In this document: positions 26,176-35,244 of the stretch, in pieces
Layout of the letters: the number at the start of each line of letters is the position of its first letter
Numbering within the stretch: position 1 is the stretch's first letter
Assembly (NCBI GenBank): GCA_027487685.1
Contig: JAIYDC010000146.1
Span: forward strand, 1-64,000
Direction of reading: 5' to 3'
DNA length: 64,000 nucleotides
DNA from: Pseudomonadota bacterium
Lineage (GTDB): Bacteria; Bdellovibrionota; Bacteriovoracia; Bacteriovoracales; Bacteriovoracaceae
The notes under the pieces: generated by a model
What the model was told of the DNA's origin: nothing
Seen by the model: the letters and a program-made list of their open reading frames with translations, nothing else
Databases searched by the model: none
Program-made: the position numbers and the translations under genes

Positions 26176-26765
26176 GGTCTCTAGGGCTTTTATTGGCCTT
26201 TTATTCCGTCACTGCCTTAGGGCTTTGCCTGCCGGAGCGATTCGAGCCCGTCGCTTGGAATTACCGTGGAACTGCCGTCCTGATCCACCGCACGGCCACT
26301 GGGCCTGAGGGGGGTGGCTCGAGTTCTTACATTCTCCTGAACGTCGTCTCGCAACAAGCAGAAGAATTCTATCTTTCTTCTAACTATCACAACGGCGTTG
26401 CCACGGCCCAGCGGATTGACGAATCAGAGTGCCGTCGGCATGTGATGGCGGCGAACAAGCGTATGAACGAGCTTCACCTGAAGTCACGCTTTAAGAATGG
26501 CCCTCTCGAGTGCCGGACGGAACGGACTGATATGCTGGAGTTGAAAGATACGCCTACTTTACCGGTGCCCAAGGCCCGGGCCCTTGAGTTGGTGTCGATC
26601 ACCGGAGTGTCAGATGAGAATCTTACGGTGTTGGCCCCGAAAAACGCTGCCGCCGATTTTCCTGCCTACTTGGCCATTTCTAATAACGGGCTTTGCGGTG
26701 CTAAGTATCTTATCATGTTGTATAGCCCCGTAGATAAGTCTTACAAGGTCTTTCGAAAGTTCTAA
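26172..26765 (+). CDS. Secreted protein of unknown function
   Basis: A 197-residue exported protein starting with GTG that overlaps the YggS stop (GTGA). Signal peptide 1-19 ('LAFYSVTALGLC'). The mature part has several cysteines ('ESECRRH', 'PLECRTE', 'GLCGAK') and a basic character. No family recognised. It is the last gene of the glpX/SRPBCC/YggS run; a 137-bp AT-rich gap follows. Confidence 0.6.
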   Translation: MRSLGLLLAFYSVTALGLCLPERFEPVAWNYRGTAVLIHRTATGPEGGGSSSYILLNVVSQQAEEFYLSSNYHNGVATAQRIDESECRRHVMAANKRMNELHLKSRFKNGPLECRTERTDMLELKDTPTLPVPKARALELVSITGVSDENLTVLAPKNAAADFPAYLAISNNGLCGAKYLIMLYSPVDKSYKVFRKF

Positions 26766-26929
26766 GTCTTTGTTCTTTTGAGGTCGAGGTCATTCTTTAT
26801 ATAAGTTCACCTTATGATTCACTTAATTTTATCTTAGTATTTTCTAGCTAGGGGCGATCTGATTTTTCGCTTAGACATCCCATGTCGAACCGGATTATTT
26901 AGATGCATCAACATCAAGAGGGGGCCCCA

Positions 26930-27880
26930 ATGGATGCCGTTCGTCGCGTACCAGAACTTAGTCTGATGAGTTTCGTTAACGGAACCAGCAACGATAAAGT
27001 CAAATTCACTAACGAACTTTTAAGGGGCCTCAAAGATTACGGCTTCATTGTCCTCGTGGACCATCCCGTCGATCACGCGTTGACAGCGAAGGCCTATGAT
27101 CTCGTTCATGAGTTCTTTCACCTTCCGGTTGAAGCTAAAAAGAAGTACGTGTGTAAAGAGGGAGGCGGTCAACGCGGCTATACGGCCTTTGGAGTTGAGC
27201 ACGCCCGGAACTCCAAGTTCCCTGACCTCAAAGAGTTTTGGCATGTTGGTCGAGAAACTCTTGTAAATGAGGCCAGGTTCCGCCAGTTCTTTCCTGAAAA
27301 TATTTGGCCTGGGGAGCTTCCAGAGTTCAAGGATGTGATGCTGAAGTTTTTTGGCGGCATGGATATCACCTCGAACCTGATCCTCGATTCTCTTGGCATG
27401 GCCCTCGATGTTCCAGAGAGATACTTCCGGGATATGCTTCAGGACGGAAATTCGATTATCCGTGCCATTCACTATCCGCCACTCTCTTCGGATGCACCGA
27501 AAAATGCCGTCCGCGCCGCGGCCCACGAGGATATTAACCTCATCACTGTGATGGTTGGCGCAACCTCTGCTGGTCTTGAGCTCTTAGACCGGGACGGCAA
27601 GTGGCTTCCGGTGATGTGTAATGAAAAGCAACTCGTTATTGATTCCGGTGACATGCTCTCCCGGATCACCAACAACGTCATACCAGCGACCACTCACAGG
27701 GTCGTGAATCCGGATGTCGCTAATGATACTCGCTATTCTATGCCGTTCTTTACCCACCCCAATCCTGACACCATCCTGTCCTGTATTCCATCTTGCAGGG
27801 GAACGGGAGAAAAGTATGGGCCTATCAATTCCAACGACTGGCTCAATATCCGCCTCCAGGAAATCGGCCTAAAAAAATAA
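26930..27880 (+). CDS. 2-oxoglutarate/Fe(II)-dependent oxygenase (isopenicillin N synthase-like)
   Basis: A 316-residue oxygenase. An N-terminal DIOX_N-type domain ('GLKDYGFIVLVDHPVD') is followed by the jelly roll with the iron triad H199-E-D201 ('AHEDINLITV') and H256 ('TTHRVVN'), and the 2-oxoglutarate-binding R268-x-S270 ('RYSMPFF'). The substrate is unknown; relatives act in antibiotic synthesis, plant hormone metabolism and ethylene formation. The ATG at 26930 follows AGAGGGGG; an ATG at 26903 lacks a site. It stands alone, with a long palindrome directly after the stop codon. Confidence 0.85.
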   Translation: MDAVRRVPELSLMSFVNGTSNDKVKFTNELLRGLKDYGFIVLVDHPVDHALTAKAYDLVHEFFHLPVEAKKKYVCKEGGGQRGYTAFGVEHARNSKFPDLKEFWHVGRETLVNEARFRQFFPENIWPGELPEFKDVMLKFFGGMDITSNLILDSLGMALDVPERYFRDMLQDGNSIIRAIHYPPLSSDAPKNAVRAAAHEDINLITVMVGATSAGLELLDRDGKWLPVMCNEKQLVIDSGDMLSRITNNVIPATTHRVVNPDVANDTRYSMPFFTHPNPDTILSCIPSCRGTGEKYGPINSNDWLNIRLQEIGLKK

Positions 27881-27976
27881 GGTTCCAAGCCAACACACTT
27901 CTACGCAAGCAATAAGAAGAGGCCCAGCATTGGGCCTCTTCTTATTGCGTCGTTTACGTAGAATTGTGTTGGAACC
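27881..27976. repeat. 96-bp imperfect palindrome with an 18-bp perfect core
   Basis: The core is a perfect 18-bp stem (27909-27926 with 27931-27948) around the loop GCAT. The outer arms pair again, starting GGTTCCAA at 27881 and ending TTGGAACC at 27976, with small gaps. No T-run follows on either strand. It starts one base after the oxygenase stop codon and ends 2 bp before the stop of the decayed gene on the other strand, so it could act as a bidirectional terminator. The outer arm sequence recurs at 28560-28583. Confidence 0.8.
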
Positions 27977-27978
27977 AG

Positions 27979-28419
27979 CTAGGCGTCTGTTGCTGTTGCG
28001 CTAGGGGTCTCTTGGCGGATAGGAATGTCCTGCTTAGAGTCCCCATTGATTCGATCGGATCCGTTGACATTTGGGCCCAACGTATTGGTCGATGCTGGAG
28101 TCAGAGGTGAACAGAGATTATCCGCTACAGGCCGGCCTTGGTTGAGGACTCTGTTATCAGAGCGCAGCGTCGCATAGGCCAAACATTTTCTAGTTCCCTC
28201 TCCAAGTGACTGCCATCGATATGCAATAGGTGCTCGAGTACGACAACTTTCTACAGGGAGAGGGCGTACCGGACGATTATCCCGTACTCAAATAGCATAG
28301 CAGAGCATCTCGTCCGAGGGGCCTCGGTACCAATCTGGATAAAATGGATCAGGCTGGATGGCCTGAGCGTAAGAGGCGATAAAAAATAGTACAGGCAAGA
28401 CGAGATAAGTTGATTTCAT
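27979..28419 (-). pseudogene. Secreted-protein gene broken by one in-frame TGA
   Basis: Reading from ATG at 28419, with an AGGA site 8 nt upstream, gives a good signal peptide ('YLVLPVLFFIASYAQA') and continues in one frame to TAG at 27979-27981, 147 codons in all. A single TGA interrupts it at codon 44 (28288-28290). Downstream the frame still looks coding ('TRAPIAYRWQSLGEG', 'LATLRSDNRV'-like text in 'AYATLRSDNRVLNQGRPV'), with cysteines on both sides. No family recognised. The gene lies between the two 24-bp inverted repeats. Confidence 0.7.
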
Positions 28420-28559
28420 GAGTAATCCTCTTTTGTATCTTGTCGACCCCTATCCCATTTTACTTAAGGAAAAAGGTTCGAAAGAGGTTCTGGCCACACT
28501 TCTAGGTAAGCGCTGCACAGGGGTTGAGAAATCAGGCCTCCTTTCTTTGCGCTGCTTAG

Positions 28560-28583
28560 GTAGAAGTGTGTTGGCTTGGAACC
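28560..28583. repeat. Distal 24-bp inverted repeat, matching 27881-27904
   Basis: This 24-bp stretch is the exact reverse complement of 27881-27904 (begins GTAGAAGTGTG, ends TTGGAACC). The similarity continues weakly inward on both sides (AAGCA, then AAGAA and GAGGCC in order). Together the two copies bound a 703-bp segment holding the broken gene. Confidence 0.85.
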
Positions 28584-28598
28584 CCTTTAAAGAACCCT

Positions 28599-29486
28599 TT
28601 AGAAGAAGCGCCGGAGGCCGAAGCCGACCTTGTAGTTGGTTTGGTTGGTGGTTTGGATGTTGCCGTTTTCTTGTTCCTCGCGGGTGCTGATGGATTCGAA
28701 GCCGTTGTCGAGGACGAACTCGAAGGTGTCGTTGAAGGGGAGGCTGATGCCGGCCTTAAACGACGGGATCATGGACACCGGGCCTGCTTGGGAAAGACCC
28801 ACTGTCGTCGTATTGGAGAGCCCATAGCCAATGCCTCCGGCGATGTAGATGCGGCCTCCGGCAACATAATCCCGAAGCGCGTCGAAGTAGTAGATGAGGT
28901 TCACCATGGCCAGGTTTCGTTTAGTCTGTAGGGAAGCGCCGCTATAGTTGATGACTTCCTGTTCGTAGCGAAGACCGGCATCCCAGGCGAAGTTACCGAA
29001 GAGGTCCCGCTCGTAGAAAATCTCGGCCAGGTAACCTCCGCGCCTTGGAGTGTTGGCCGGGGCATCGGAGACAGATTCGGAGATTCCTCTGGTCAGGGCC
29101 CCCTTGAAAACCATGGAGGCCCGGGATTTCTTGATCTGAGTCTTGATGTACTTGCGGCGCTCAGACTCCGGTGCCAAGGCCCACAGGTACTCCGTCGCCG
29201 GATAATAGGTGATCACCGCTCCCTTTTCAAACGGGAGAACGGCGTCAATGTTCAGAAGCTGCCACTGGGTAAAGTTCCCGGAGACGTTCACGGCCCGGGC
29301 CAGAACGGAGACGTCCTCCGCTGTAAAGGTCGCCGTCATTCCAATCTCAACCCCTTGGCGCTTGCCATTCCTGGTGATGAACGTCTTCCGGGATTCAGAA
29401 ACGGCTTGAATCATTATCAGCTCGAAGGCCTCGGCAGTGAAGCTGGCGGTCAGGATAAGAGCGAGAAGGGTATGACGAAAACGCAT
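28599..29486 (-). CDS. Outer membrane beta-barrel protein
   Basis: A 295-residue protein with a signal peptide ('LILTASFTAEA', 1-20), an N-terminal domain of about 100 residues, then a run of alternating amphipathic strands ('LAEIFYERDLFGNFAWDAGL', 'FEFVLDNGFESI') ending in 'KVGFGLRRFF', the C-terminal Phe expected for BAM-dependent barrels. No exact family. It lies 31 bp downstream of the giant lipoprotein on the same strand, so they may form one unit. Confidence 0.7.
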   Translation of the reverse strand: MRFRHTLLALILTASFTAEAFELIMIQAVSESRKTFITRNGKRQGVEIGMTATFTAEDVSVLARAVNVSGNFTQWQLLNIDAVLPFEKGAVITYYPATEYLWALAPESERRKYIKTQIKKSRASMVFKGALTRGISESVSDAPANTPRRGGYLAEIFYERDLFGNFAWDAGLRYEQEVINYSGASLQTKRNLAMVNLIYYFDALRDYVAGGRIYIAGGIGYGLSNTTTVGLSQAGPVSMIPSFKAGISLPFNDTFEFVLDNGFESISTREEQENGNIQTTNQTNYKVGFGLRRFF

Positions 29487-29517
29487 GTCTTCATCATACC
29501 AGCTTCGGGTAAATTTC

Positions 29518-32500
29518 CTACTGATCTAATATGAACGGCGGTTGGAAGAGACCCGATGCATCCACAGCGGTTGAGCGAATCGCTTCGGGCTCCATGTTGA
29601 GTACTCCGATCTGAGGCTTGAACGTATCCGTTGCCGTGAGATCTGAGCTAAATAGGGCGAAGACAACGTCGTTCACGTTTTCCCCGGCCCCTGCCCCGAC
29701 CGCTCCGAGAGTGAGGTCACTCACCACTTGAGACAGACCGATTCGTGCTGTCTGGCGGTGTTCCAAGCCTCCTATTAAGGAGAAGCATGTCCCGCAGGTG
29801 ACGGCGTCATCAGAGCGCCAGCGTGCGACTCGAGGGTAAGAGACAACGCCTGTTCCGACGGAGTTAAAGAAAATCCGTGCCTCCGACATGCCTGGAACTG
29901 AGATCAGGTCTGGGACTAGGAGCCGTGTATCGGTTATCATGTCGAGTGAAGTGGTGCCACTGACTTTTGTTGTGAGTATGTTTTCGGTGAACGAGGCGGC
30001 CGTATCAAAGTTAGGATTGTAGCGGCCAATGTGATACTCGCTTCCAGAGCTGACCTGTTCTTGGGCCAGGATGTAATAGAAAGGATTTCCAACGGCGTTG
30101 GTCGCTAGGCGGACGGACTGGAACGCAAAACCTGCGAGAATGTCTTGGGAAGCTCGATCTGTGGCGATCCCTCCAGTAATGTCAAAAATGACCCAGTCCG
30201 ACCCCGAGAGCGTATAGCGGAAGATCGAAAGGGCCCCTGCATTGTTAAGTTCTCCCGAAATTCGCGCAATAACCAGTTCGCCACTCAAATTCACTTTCGC
30301 GTCGAAGGCCGCAGTTCGGCCCATCTCTATGAGCGTATCGTTTGCACTAATAGCTAGAACTCCACCCCCACTCCGGAGGTGAACGTCAGCAGTTCCGGAT
30401 ATGACGGTGACGTTGTTCTGTTCGTTTCCACCTAGGGAAGAGTTAATCATCGGGAGATGCCATCGACCCCCGCTTACAAAGATTCGACCCATGCCACCAC
30501 TGGCGACAACGATACCCGGAGCGCTGATCGAACTCATCATGGTGCCGTCGAAATCGATGAAGTCTTCATCGTACTGGGAATATAGCTCTACCGAGGCACC
30601 GGACGAGACTGCAGTTATACCGTGGAGAGCAGCAGCTGTGGAATTATTGATCGTGTCCGCGAGATTCGTAGCGGCAGAGACTTCACTCGCACAGGACACT
30701 GAACTACAGATGAGGTTCGCTCCGGCCGAGGGTGTATCAGAGGCCGTGAAAACATGGCCATTGATTGTGATGGTATCATTAGTGCTAAGGCGAGTTGCAA
30801 ATACTAGGGTCGCAACCGATCCATCACCGTCAACCGGAGTGATGGTACAGGCAGCGGCGTTCGAGCAACTGATTCCATAGGGGGCATAGTTGAATCCAAA
30901 AGGTGCCGGGTGCGGCATGTTTATTTTCCGGCGGCCTGCGACGTCGAAGCTTTTGTCGATGCGGCGGATACGCGGAATCATTGTATTTGGAGCGGACGAG
31001 GTACTTGCAATATAGGCGACGTAGACGCTATTGGCGGAACCTGAGATGGAGAGGTTTGTGACTACGCTCGGGGCTCCGCTTTCAAGTGCTTCAAACTGTA
31101 TCGTCTGTGTGGTGAGGACAATATTTCCACTAGTGTCACGAACGGTTTTTTCAACGAAAACATCAAGGTTCTGATCCACGTAGGCAGAGTAGATCACGTT
31201 TGTGTTAGTGACCGTGTTGGTATCGTCAAACCAGACCGCGAGTTCGTTGCCGAGGCTGCTGCTACCTGTTGCCGGCTGGTTATAGAGATAGGGCTTCGGT
31301 GTAACATACCAAGTTCCGGAGCAGGTACCTACTCCTGGGGCCGCCACCGGGTTGGCGGCCGTATTGTCTCCGACGCATAGTTGGAGTTCAATCGTACCGG
31401 AGACGTTCCCAGGAGTGTAGCGGAGTATTCGGTCTGAGGCGCCAGTGATGGCGGTCCAGGCACCTGCAGTAAAGCGTGAGTACCACTGGTACTTCAGGTC
31501 CCGCTCTGAGCCGGGGCCAGAGAGATCAGTCACCGAGCCTGGGTCCACGGTGAACTGGTAGCCGGAATAAACCACAGTGGTCGAACCGACCGCCGGAGCG
31601 GCCGTCGCTGTGTTAATGACGGGAGCTGGATTGTAGTTTCTAACATAGACGCTGTAGATCTCGGAGTCTGTTACCGTCGAGGGGGCCGTGCCGCCAGAGG
31701 TGCTCATAACGTCCTTCACTTCGACTTTAAAATAAACCAGATGAGAGGTGTCTCGATTTATATCGACCTTAGTACTGAGGCGTCCGATTAAAAGGTCTTC
31801 AGGGATTTGAAAAAGTGTTCCAGTCACCTTAAGTGGGTTAGTATCTATAGTCCTGTTAAAGGGCACCCAAGAGGAGGGTGACGTCGAGGAGCCATTGGAG
31901 CTTATCGGGGCTGAGGTCGTGCAGGAAAGAGTGTTAGTCGTACAAAGAGAAACTTGGTACAGGAGGTTGTCCACCTCTTTATCTGTGACGTGCATGTTGA
32001 AGAGGATGGTGTCGAGCTCTCGGGCGAAACTCGACTGATCTCCCGGGTTTAGAGTAACAGAGAGACCCGTCTGAATGTTGGATTCAGCGGCCAGAATAGA
32101 TTGTGGGGTAAGGCTGATTCCGGAAAGGTTTCTTTCACGGACGACGAAGCTCCAGGTCAAATTAGGTGAGACCATGTCGTCGCCGCCCACCGGAGAACCA
32201 GAGTCGGATAGAGTCAGCACCGCCTGGAAAGTTCCAGAGGCCGGGTTCAGTGGGCCGGTTGGGATGTGATGAGGCACCGTGAGAACGCAGGTCCATTGAG
32301 TTGTATACGCGGGAGTCGTTGCACCGAAGGCCTTAGAGCAGCTCGTGCTAACGGGTACCGCTGTTGGCAGAGTATCATCATCAGTCTGGTTAGTTGTGAT
32401 ATCCGTGCCGTTATAGCGAAGTCGAAGGTCCCATTGGAATTCCTCCTCCTGCGTCGTGGCGGAGTAGAAATCATCAGCGACCGAAAAGGATACTGTAAAC

Positions 32501-33921
32501 GACTTGCCCTGGTCGACCTGGCAGCCTGTTCGTGAGAACGCACTCGTGGTTGTACAGCCTGTAGGATTGATTGTCCCGAAGGTCACGGTTGGTGCCACGT
32601 TCACCGGCTTAACATTCACGAGCCATTCAACGGGGTATGAACCATTAGTTGGAAGAACGTCGGCACGTTCGAACTCATAGCTTGTTGCTTCGTCAAAGAG
32701 CCGCGCTGTGACCTTTTGAACTTGAGTTACTGTGGGAGCAACGTTCCCCAGATCAAGAAGGTTGGTGTCAAACGGAGCACCGGAGTTTTCGCAGTTCGTG
32801 AGTGCATCCACCAGACAGATTTGCTGGCTGGCACCGGTGCCTAGTGCATCGGTGGTCTTCTTTGTGCAAATCTCTGCACCTGTGGTGTTCAAGTACCAGC
32901 GGACCTGGATGGATTTTCCGTCACCAGCGTAAGTGCCATCAGCATCGTCCACAGTCACGCAGAAGAGTGGTTTTGGAGGTGGCGAACCCGTTCCATAAAT
33001 CCAACTCAAGGTCGGATATTCGTTGTAGCCAACGCCATTGTGAGAGGTGACTGCAACCCCTGGCGCCGGGAAGCCGATGCTTGATACGTTAGCAAGGTCT
33101 GGCTGCCGCACATTGATGTTCCACTGAGACTCAGCGACGAATTCACCTGGGTTATCGTTTTGAACTACTGCCCGGACGATATAACTCCCTACGCCGATAG
33201 TGGCCGGATTGAAGTACGGGGTCGGCGGCGTCCCGAGAAATGCCGAGTTGGTGCCACCATTGGTAAAATTCGAGAACGTGTCAGTTTCACTGTAAATCGT
33301 GGAGCCATTCTTGATGATTGACCAGTTTGTCCGGTAGTTGTCCGAAGCATTCATGGAGAATGAACTGTCGCTAGGATTTCGGATAGTGAAGGAGAACTGG
33401 ACCCGAGGATCTGTCGGGAGCTTATCAAAGGCGTAGGTTGCGGGAGTGATGGTCGTCGTATTTACACTTGGTTTTGGTAGATTCGTGATCTTAAGCTCGA
33501 AGCTGTGGGTGTCCACCACCGTGCCGTTGGCGGCGACAACTTTGGCCGTGATGATGTGAATTCCAACTTCGTAGAGCGAAGCGATCAAGGTACAGGTATG
33601 AGAGTTTGAACAGATGCTCTCAGGAGCGGCGTTAAAAACTTTCTCCCAAGACAGTGAGTAAGACTGGTTGTAGGGGTTTGCAACACTGACCGTGAATGAA
33701 AGAAAAGTCGTATCACCTTTTGTCCGAGTCTGTGTAAAGCTCGGTGAGTAGGTGTCAATCGTCAAGAATGACGACGGACCTCCGACCACGGGTACGCAGG
33801 TCCGAAGAGAAGCATTGAAAGCTTCGTTCGAGCTACACTCTGTTTGCTTCGTCTGTGGGACACAGGCCCCTAAGAGAAACAGGGAACTGATTACTATCCA
33901 GAAAGTTTTCAAACCAACCAT
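29518..33921 (-). CDS. Giant multi-domain lipoprotein
   Basis: A 1467-residue lipoprotein (lipobox 'FLLGAC', C20) whose body is Thr/Ser/Asn-rich and beta-rich. About ten segments resemble Ig-like or PKD/cadherin-like domains, each with 'V.F.V.DP'-type strands, for example 'TFTVSVANPYNQSYSLSW'-like and 'SFTIRNPSDSSFSMN' stretches; paired cysteines are scattered through it. The last third looks more like beta-propeller blades. A surface adhesin or scaffold is likely. The ATG has AAGGA 7 nt upstream. Family not recognised. Confidence 0.7.
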   Translation of the reverse strand: MVGLKTFWIVISSLFLLGACVPQTKQTECSSNEAFNASLRTCVPVVGGPSSFLTIDTYSPSFTQTRTKGDTTFLSFTVSVANPYNQSYSLSWEKVFNAAPESICSNSHTCTLIASLYEVGIHIITAKVVAANGTVVDTHSFELKITNLPKPSVNTTTITPATYAFDKLPTDPRVQFSFTIRNPSDSSFSMNASDNYRTNWSIIKNGSTIYSETDTFSNFTNGGTNSAFLGTPPTPYFNPATIGVGSYIVRAVVQNDNPGEFVAESQWNINVRQPDLANVSSIGFPAPGVAVTSHNGVGYNEYPTLSWIYGTGSPPPKPLFCVTVDDADGTYAGDGKSIQVRWYLNTTGAEICTKKTTDALGTGASQQICLVDALTNCENSGAPFDTNLLDLGNVAPTVTQVQKVTARLFDEATSYEFERADVLPTNGSYPVEWLVNVKPVNVAPTVTFGTINPTGCTTTSAFSRTGCQVDQGKSFTVSFSVADDFYSATTQEEEFQWDLRLRYNGTDITTNQTDDDTLPTAVPVSTSCSKAFGATTPAYTTQWTCVLTVPHHIPTGPLNPASGTFQAVLTLSDSGSPVGGDDMVSPNLTWSFVVRERNLSGISLTPQSILAAESNIQTGLSVTLNPGDQSSFARELDTILFNMHVTDKEVDNLLYQVSLCTTNTLSCTTSAPISSNGSSTSPSSWVPFNRTIDTNPLKVTGTLFQIPEDLLIGRLSTKVDINRDTSHLVYFKVEVKDVMSTSGGTAPSTVTDSEIYSVYVRNYNPAPVINTATAAPAVGSTTVVYSGYQFTVDPGSVTDLSGPGSERDLKYQWYSRFTAGAWTAITGASDRILRYTPGNVSGTIELQLCVGDNTAANPVAAPGVGTCSGTWYVTPKPYLYNQPATGSSSLGNELAVWFDDTNTVTNTNVIYSAYVDQNLDVFVEKTVRDTSGNIVLTTQTIQFEALESGAPSVVTNLSISGSANSVYVAYIASTSSAPNTMIPRIRRIDKSFDVAGRRKINMPHPAPFGFNYAPYGISCSNAAACTITPVDGDGSVATLVFATRLSTNDTITINGHVFTASDTPSAGANLICSSVSCASEVSAATNLADTINNSTAAALHGITAVSSGASVELYSQYDEDFIDFDGTMMSSISAPGIVVASGGMGRIFVSGGRWHLPMINSSLGGNEQNNVTVISGTADVHLRSGGGVLAISANDTLIEMGRTAAFDAKVNLSGELVIARISGELNNAGALSIFRYTLSGSDWVIFDITGGIATDRASQDILAGFAFQSVRLATNAVGNPFYYILAQEQVSSGSEYHIGRYNPNFDTAASFTENILTTKVSGTTSLDMITDTRLLVPDLISVPGMSEARIFFNSVGTGVVSYPRVARWRSDDAVTCGTCFSLIGGLEHRQTARIGLSQVVSDLTLGAVGAGAGENVNDVVFALFSSDLTATDTFKPQIGVLNMEPEAIRSTAVDASGLFQPPFILDQ

Positions 33922-33941
33922 GGTCTTTTCCTTTTCGATCC

Positions 33942-33961
33942 GTCCCGATCTGTATCGGGAC
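33942..33961 (-). promoter_or_regulatory. Perfect hairpin in the leader of the giant lipoprotein gene
   Basis: GTCCCGAT-CTGT-ATCGGGAC is a perfect 8-bp stem with a 4-nt loop, 20 nt upstream of the lipoprotein start and just before its ribosome binding site. On the plus strand it is followed by TTTTCTT, so it could equally terminate antisense transcription, but no plus-strand gene precedes it. Confidence 0.5.
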
Positions 33962-34150
33962 TTTTCTTAAAATTCCTTAGACTTGGATGATTGCCTTGAT
34001 TTAATTGTCTCAGGTTCCCGACAGGGAGAGTCGGAAAAGACGATAGGAGTCTTTAGAATCCGAGAGTTTACAAAGCTTCTCTCGAAGAGCAGAATTTGCC
34101 TGTATCAAGTTGTCTGACCAGATTGCTGGGCAGCTGTTGAGGAGTAAGGC

Positions 34151-35002
34151 ATGTTTAGTTTCTTTAAGTCTCCCGAGGCGCCGACGGCCCCAGGTCGGGT
34201 CATCGCTCTTATGAATCAAAAGGGTGGTGTAGGTAAAACGACCATGGCGTTTAACCTAGCGCACGCGTTCCAGAATCAGGGGAAGAAGGTCCTGTGCATC
34301 GACATGGACCCCCAGGCCAATTTTAGCTCGCTTTTCGACCTACCCGTTGATCCGGATCGGAAGAATATCCACCACCTTCTTATCAATACCATCAAAGAGC
34401 TTAGACCACTGCATACATCGGTCTTTCTGAACGACGTCCTCGTGACGTCAGCTGAGGGCATCGATCTACTTCCTTCAGGGCAGGAACTCTCAGGTTTTGA
34501 ACTCACGGTGGCCGGAGTCTCTATGCCGCGGCAGCTGATCTTGAAGAAGTTTATTGAAAAGCTAGACCTGCGCTCACTGTACGACATTATCATCATCGAT
34601 GGTCCTCCCACGCTTGGGCTTCTGGTCGTCAACATCCTGTGCGCCACTGACGGTGTCTTATATCCGTTTGTTCCCGACCGCTTCTCTGAACAGGGCCTGC
34701 GGAACATTCTGGAAGCGGTGAAAGACATTGGAGAGATGGAAATCACCACAGTGCCGAAGAACTTGGGTTATATTCCGAATCTCTTCGATACGCGCCGTAA
34801 GCAGGCGGCGGAGGACCTCCAGCAGATCCGGATTAACCTCGGGGAGGGCACTATCCATGAGCCTTTCACCAATAAGGTTCAGTTCGGAAAGTCCCTTGCT
34901 CAGAGGAAATCTGTCTTTCACTTTAAGTCAGGAGAGTTCAGAGATTTGCAGCGTCAGTTCGTAGCAATGACTGAGACCGTTCACAAGGAGCTACAGGCAT
35001 GA
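34151..35002 (+). CDS. ParA/Soj-family ATPase
   Basis: A 283-residue P-loop ATPase with the deviant Walker A of ParA proteins, 'KGGVGKTT' (K24 and K29), motif A' 'IDMDPQANFSSLF', and Walker B-like 'YDIIIIDGPPTLG'. ParA ATPases position DNA or protein clusters through ATP-dependent dimerisation on the nucleoid. No ParB gene or parS-like repeat is nearby; instead a small overlapping gene follows. This argues for cargo positioning other than chromosome segregation (inference). A short N-terminal Pro/Ala segment precedes the domain. Confidence 0.85.
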   Translation: MFSFFKSPEAPTAPGRVIALMNQKGGVGKTTMAFNLAHAFQNQGKKVLCIDMDPQANFSSLFDLPVDPDRKNIHHLLINTIKELRPLHTSVFLNDVLVTSAEGIDLLPSGQELSGFELTVAGVSMPRQLILKKFIEKLDLRSLYDIIIIDGPPTLGLLVVNILCATDGVLYPFVPDRFSEQGLRNILEAVKDIGEMEITTVPKNLGYIPNLFDTRRKQAAEDLQQIRINLGEGTIHEPFTNKVQFGKSLAQRKSVFHFKSGEFRDLQRQFVAMTETVHKELQA

Positions 35003-35244
35003 AGAATAAAAATCCGCTATATGTGGTGAAAGGAAAGGATGTGCTGGAGGCCAACTCGCTCATTGACTTGGTGATTAAGAAGTTTAATCTTGGGCCGGCG
35101 GTCAATGTTCTTCAGAATCTCTTTTATCTATTGCTTGAGCAGGTAGAAAACTTTGCGACCTTCAAAGCGGTGAAGTCTTTCATTGATGATATCCTGGTGC
35201 GCATTCTCAATCTCGGAAGGCTCGCGGGATTCGGTCAGAGCTAG
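34999..35244 (+). CDS. Small partner gene of ParA
   Basis: An 81-residue basic, hydrophobic-patterned protein whose ATG overlaps the ParA stop (ATGA). It has two amphipathic helices ('AVNVLQNLFYLLLEQVENFA' and 'VKSFIDDILVRILNLGRL') and an N-terminal basic stretch, which would fit an adaptor that stimulates the ATPase, as the short basic N-termini of known ParA partners do. No family recognised. Its stop shares bases with the stop of the convergent gene (CTAG). Confidence 0.6.
   Translation: MKNKNPLYVVKGKDVLEANSLIDLVIKKFNLGPAVNVLQNLFYLLLEQVENFATFKAVKSFIDDILVRILNLGRLAGFGQS

Noticed and set aside
27905-27952. Simple rho-independent terminator
   Set aside because: The stem is ideal but no T-run follows on either strand, so I list it as a repeat with possible terminator activity.
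28418-28690. 90-codon plus-strand ORF across the right inverted repeat
   Set aside because: It runs antisense into the beta-barrel gene and its content follows the repeat; no ribosome site.
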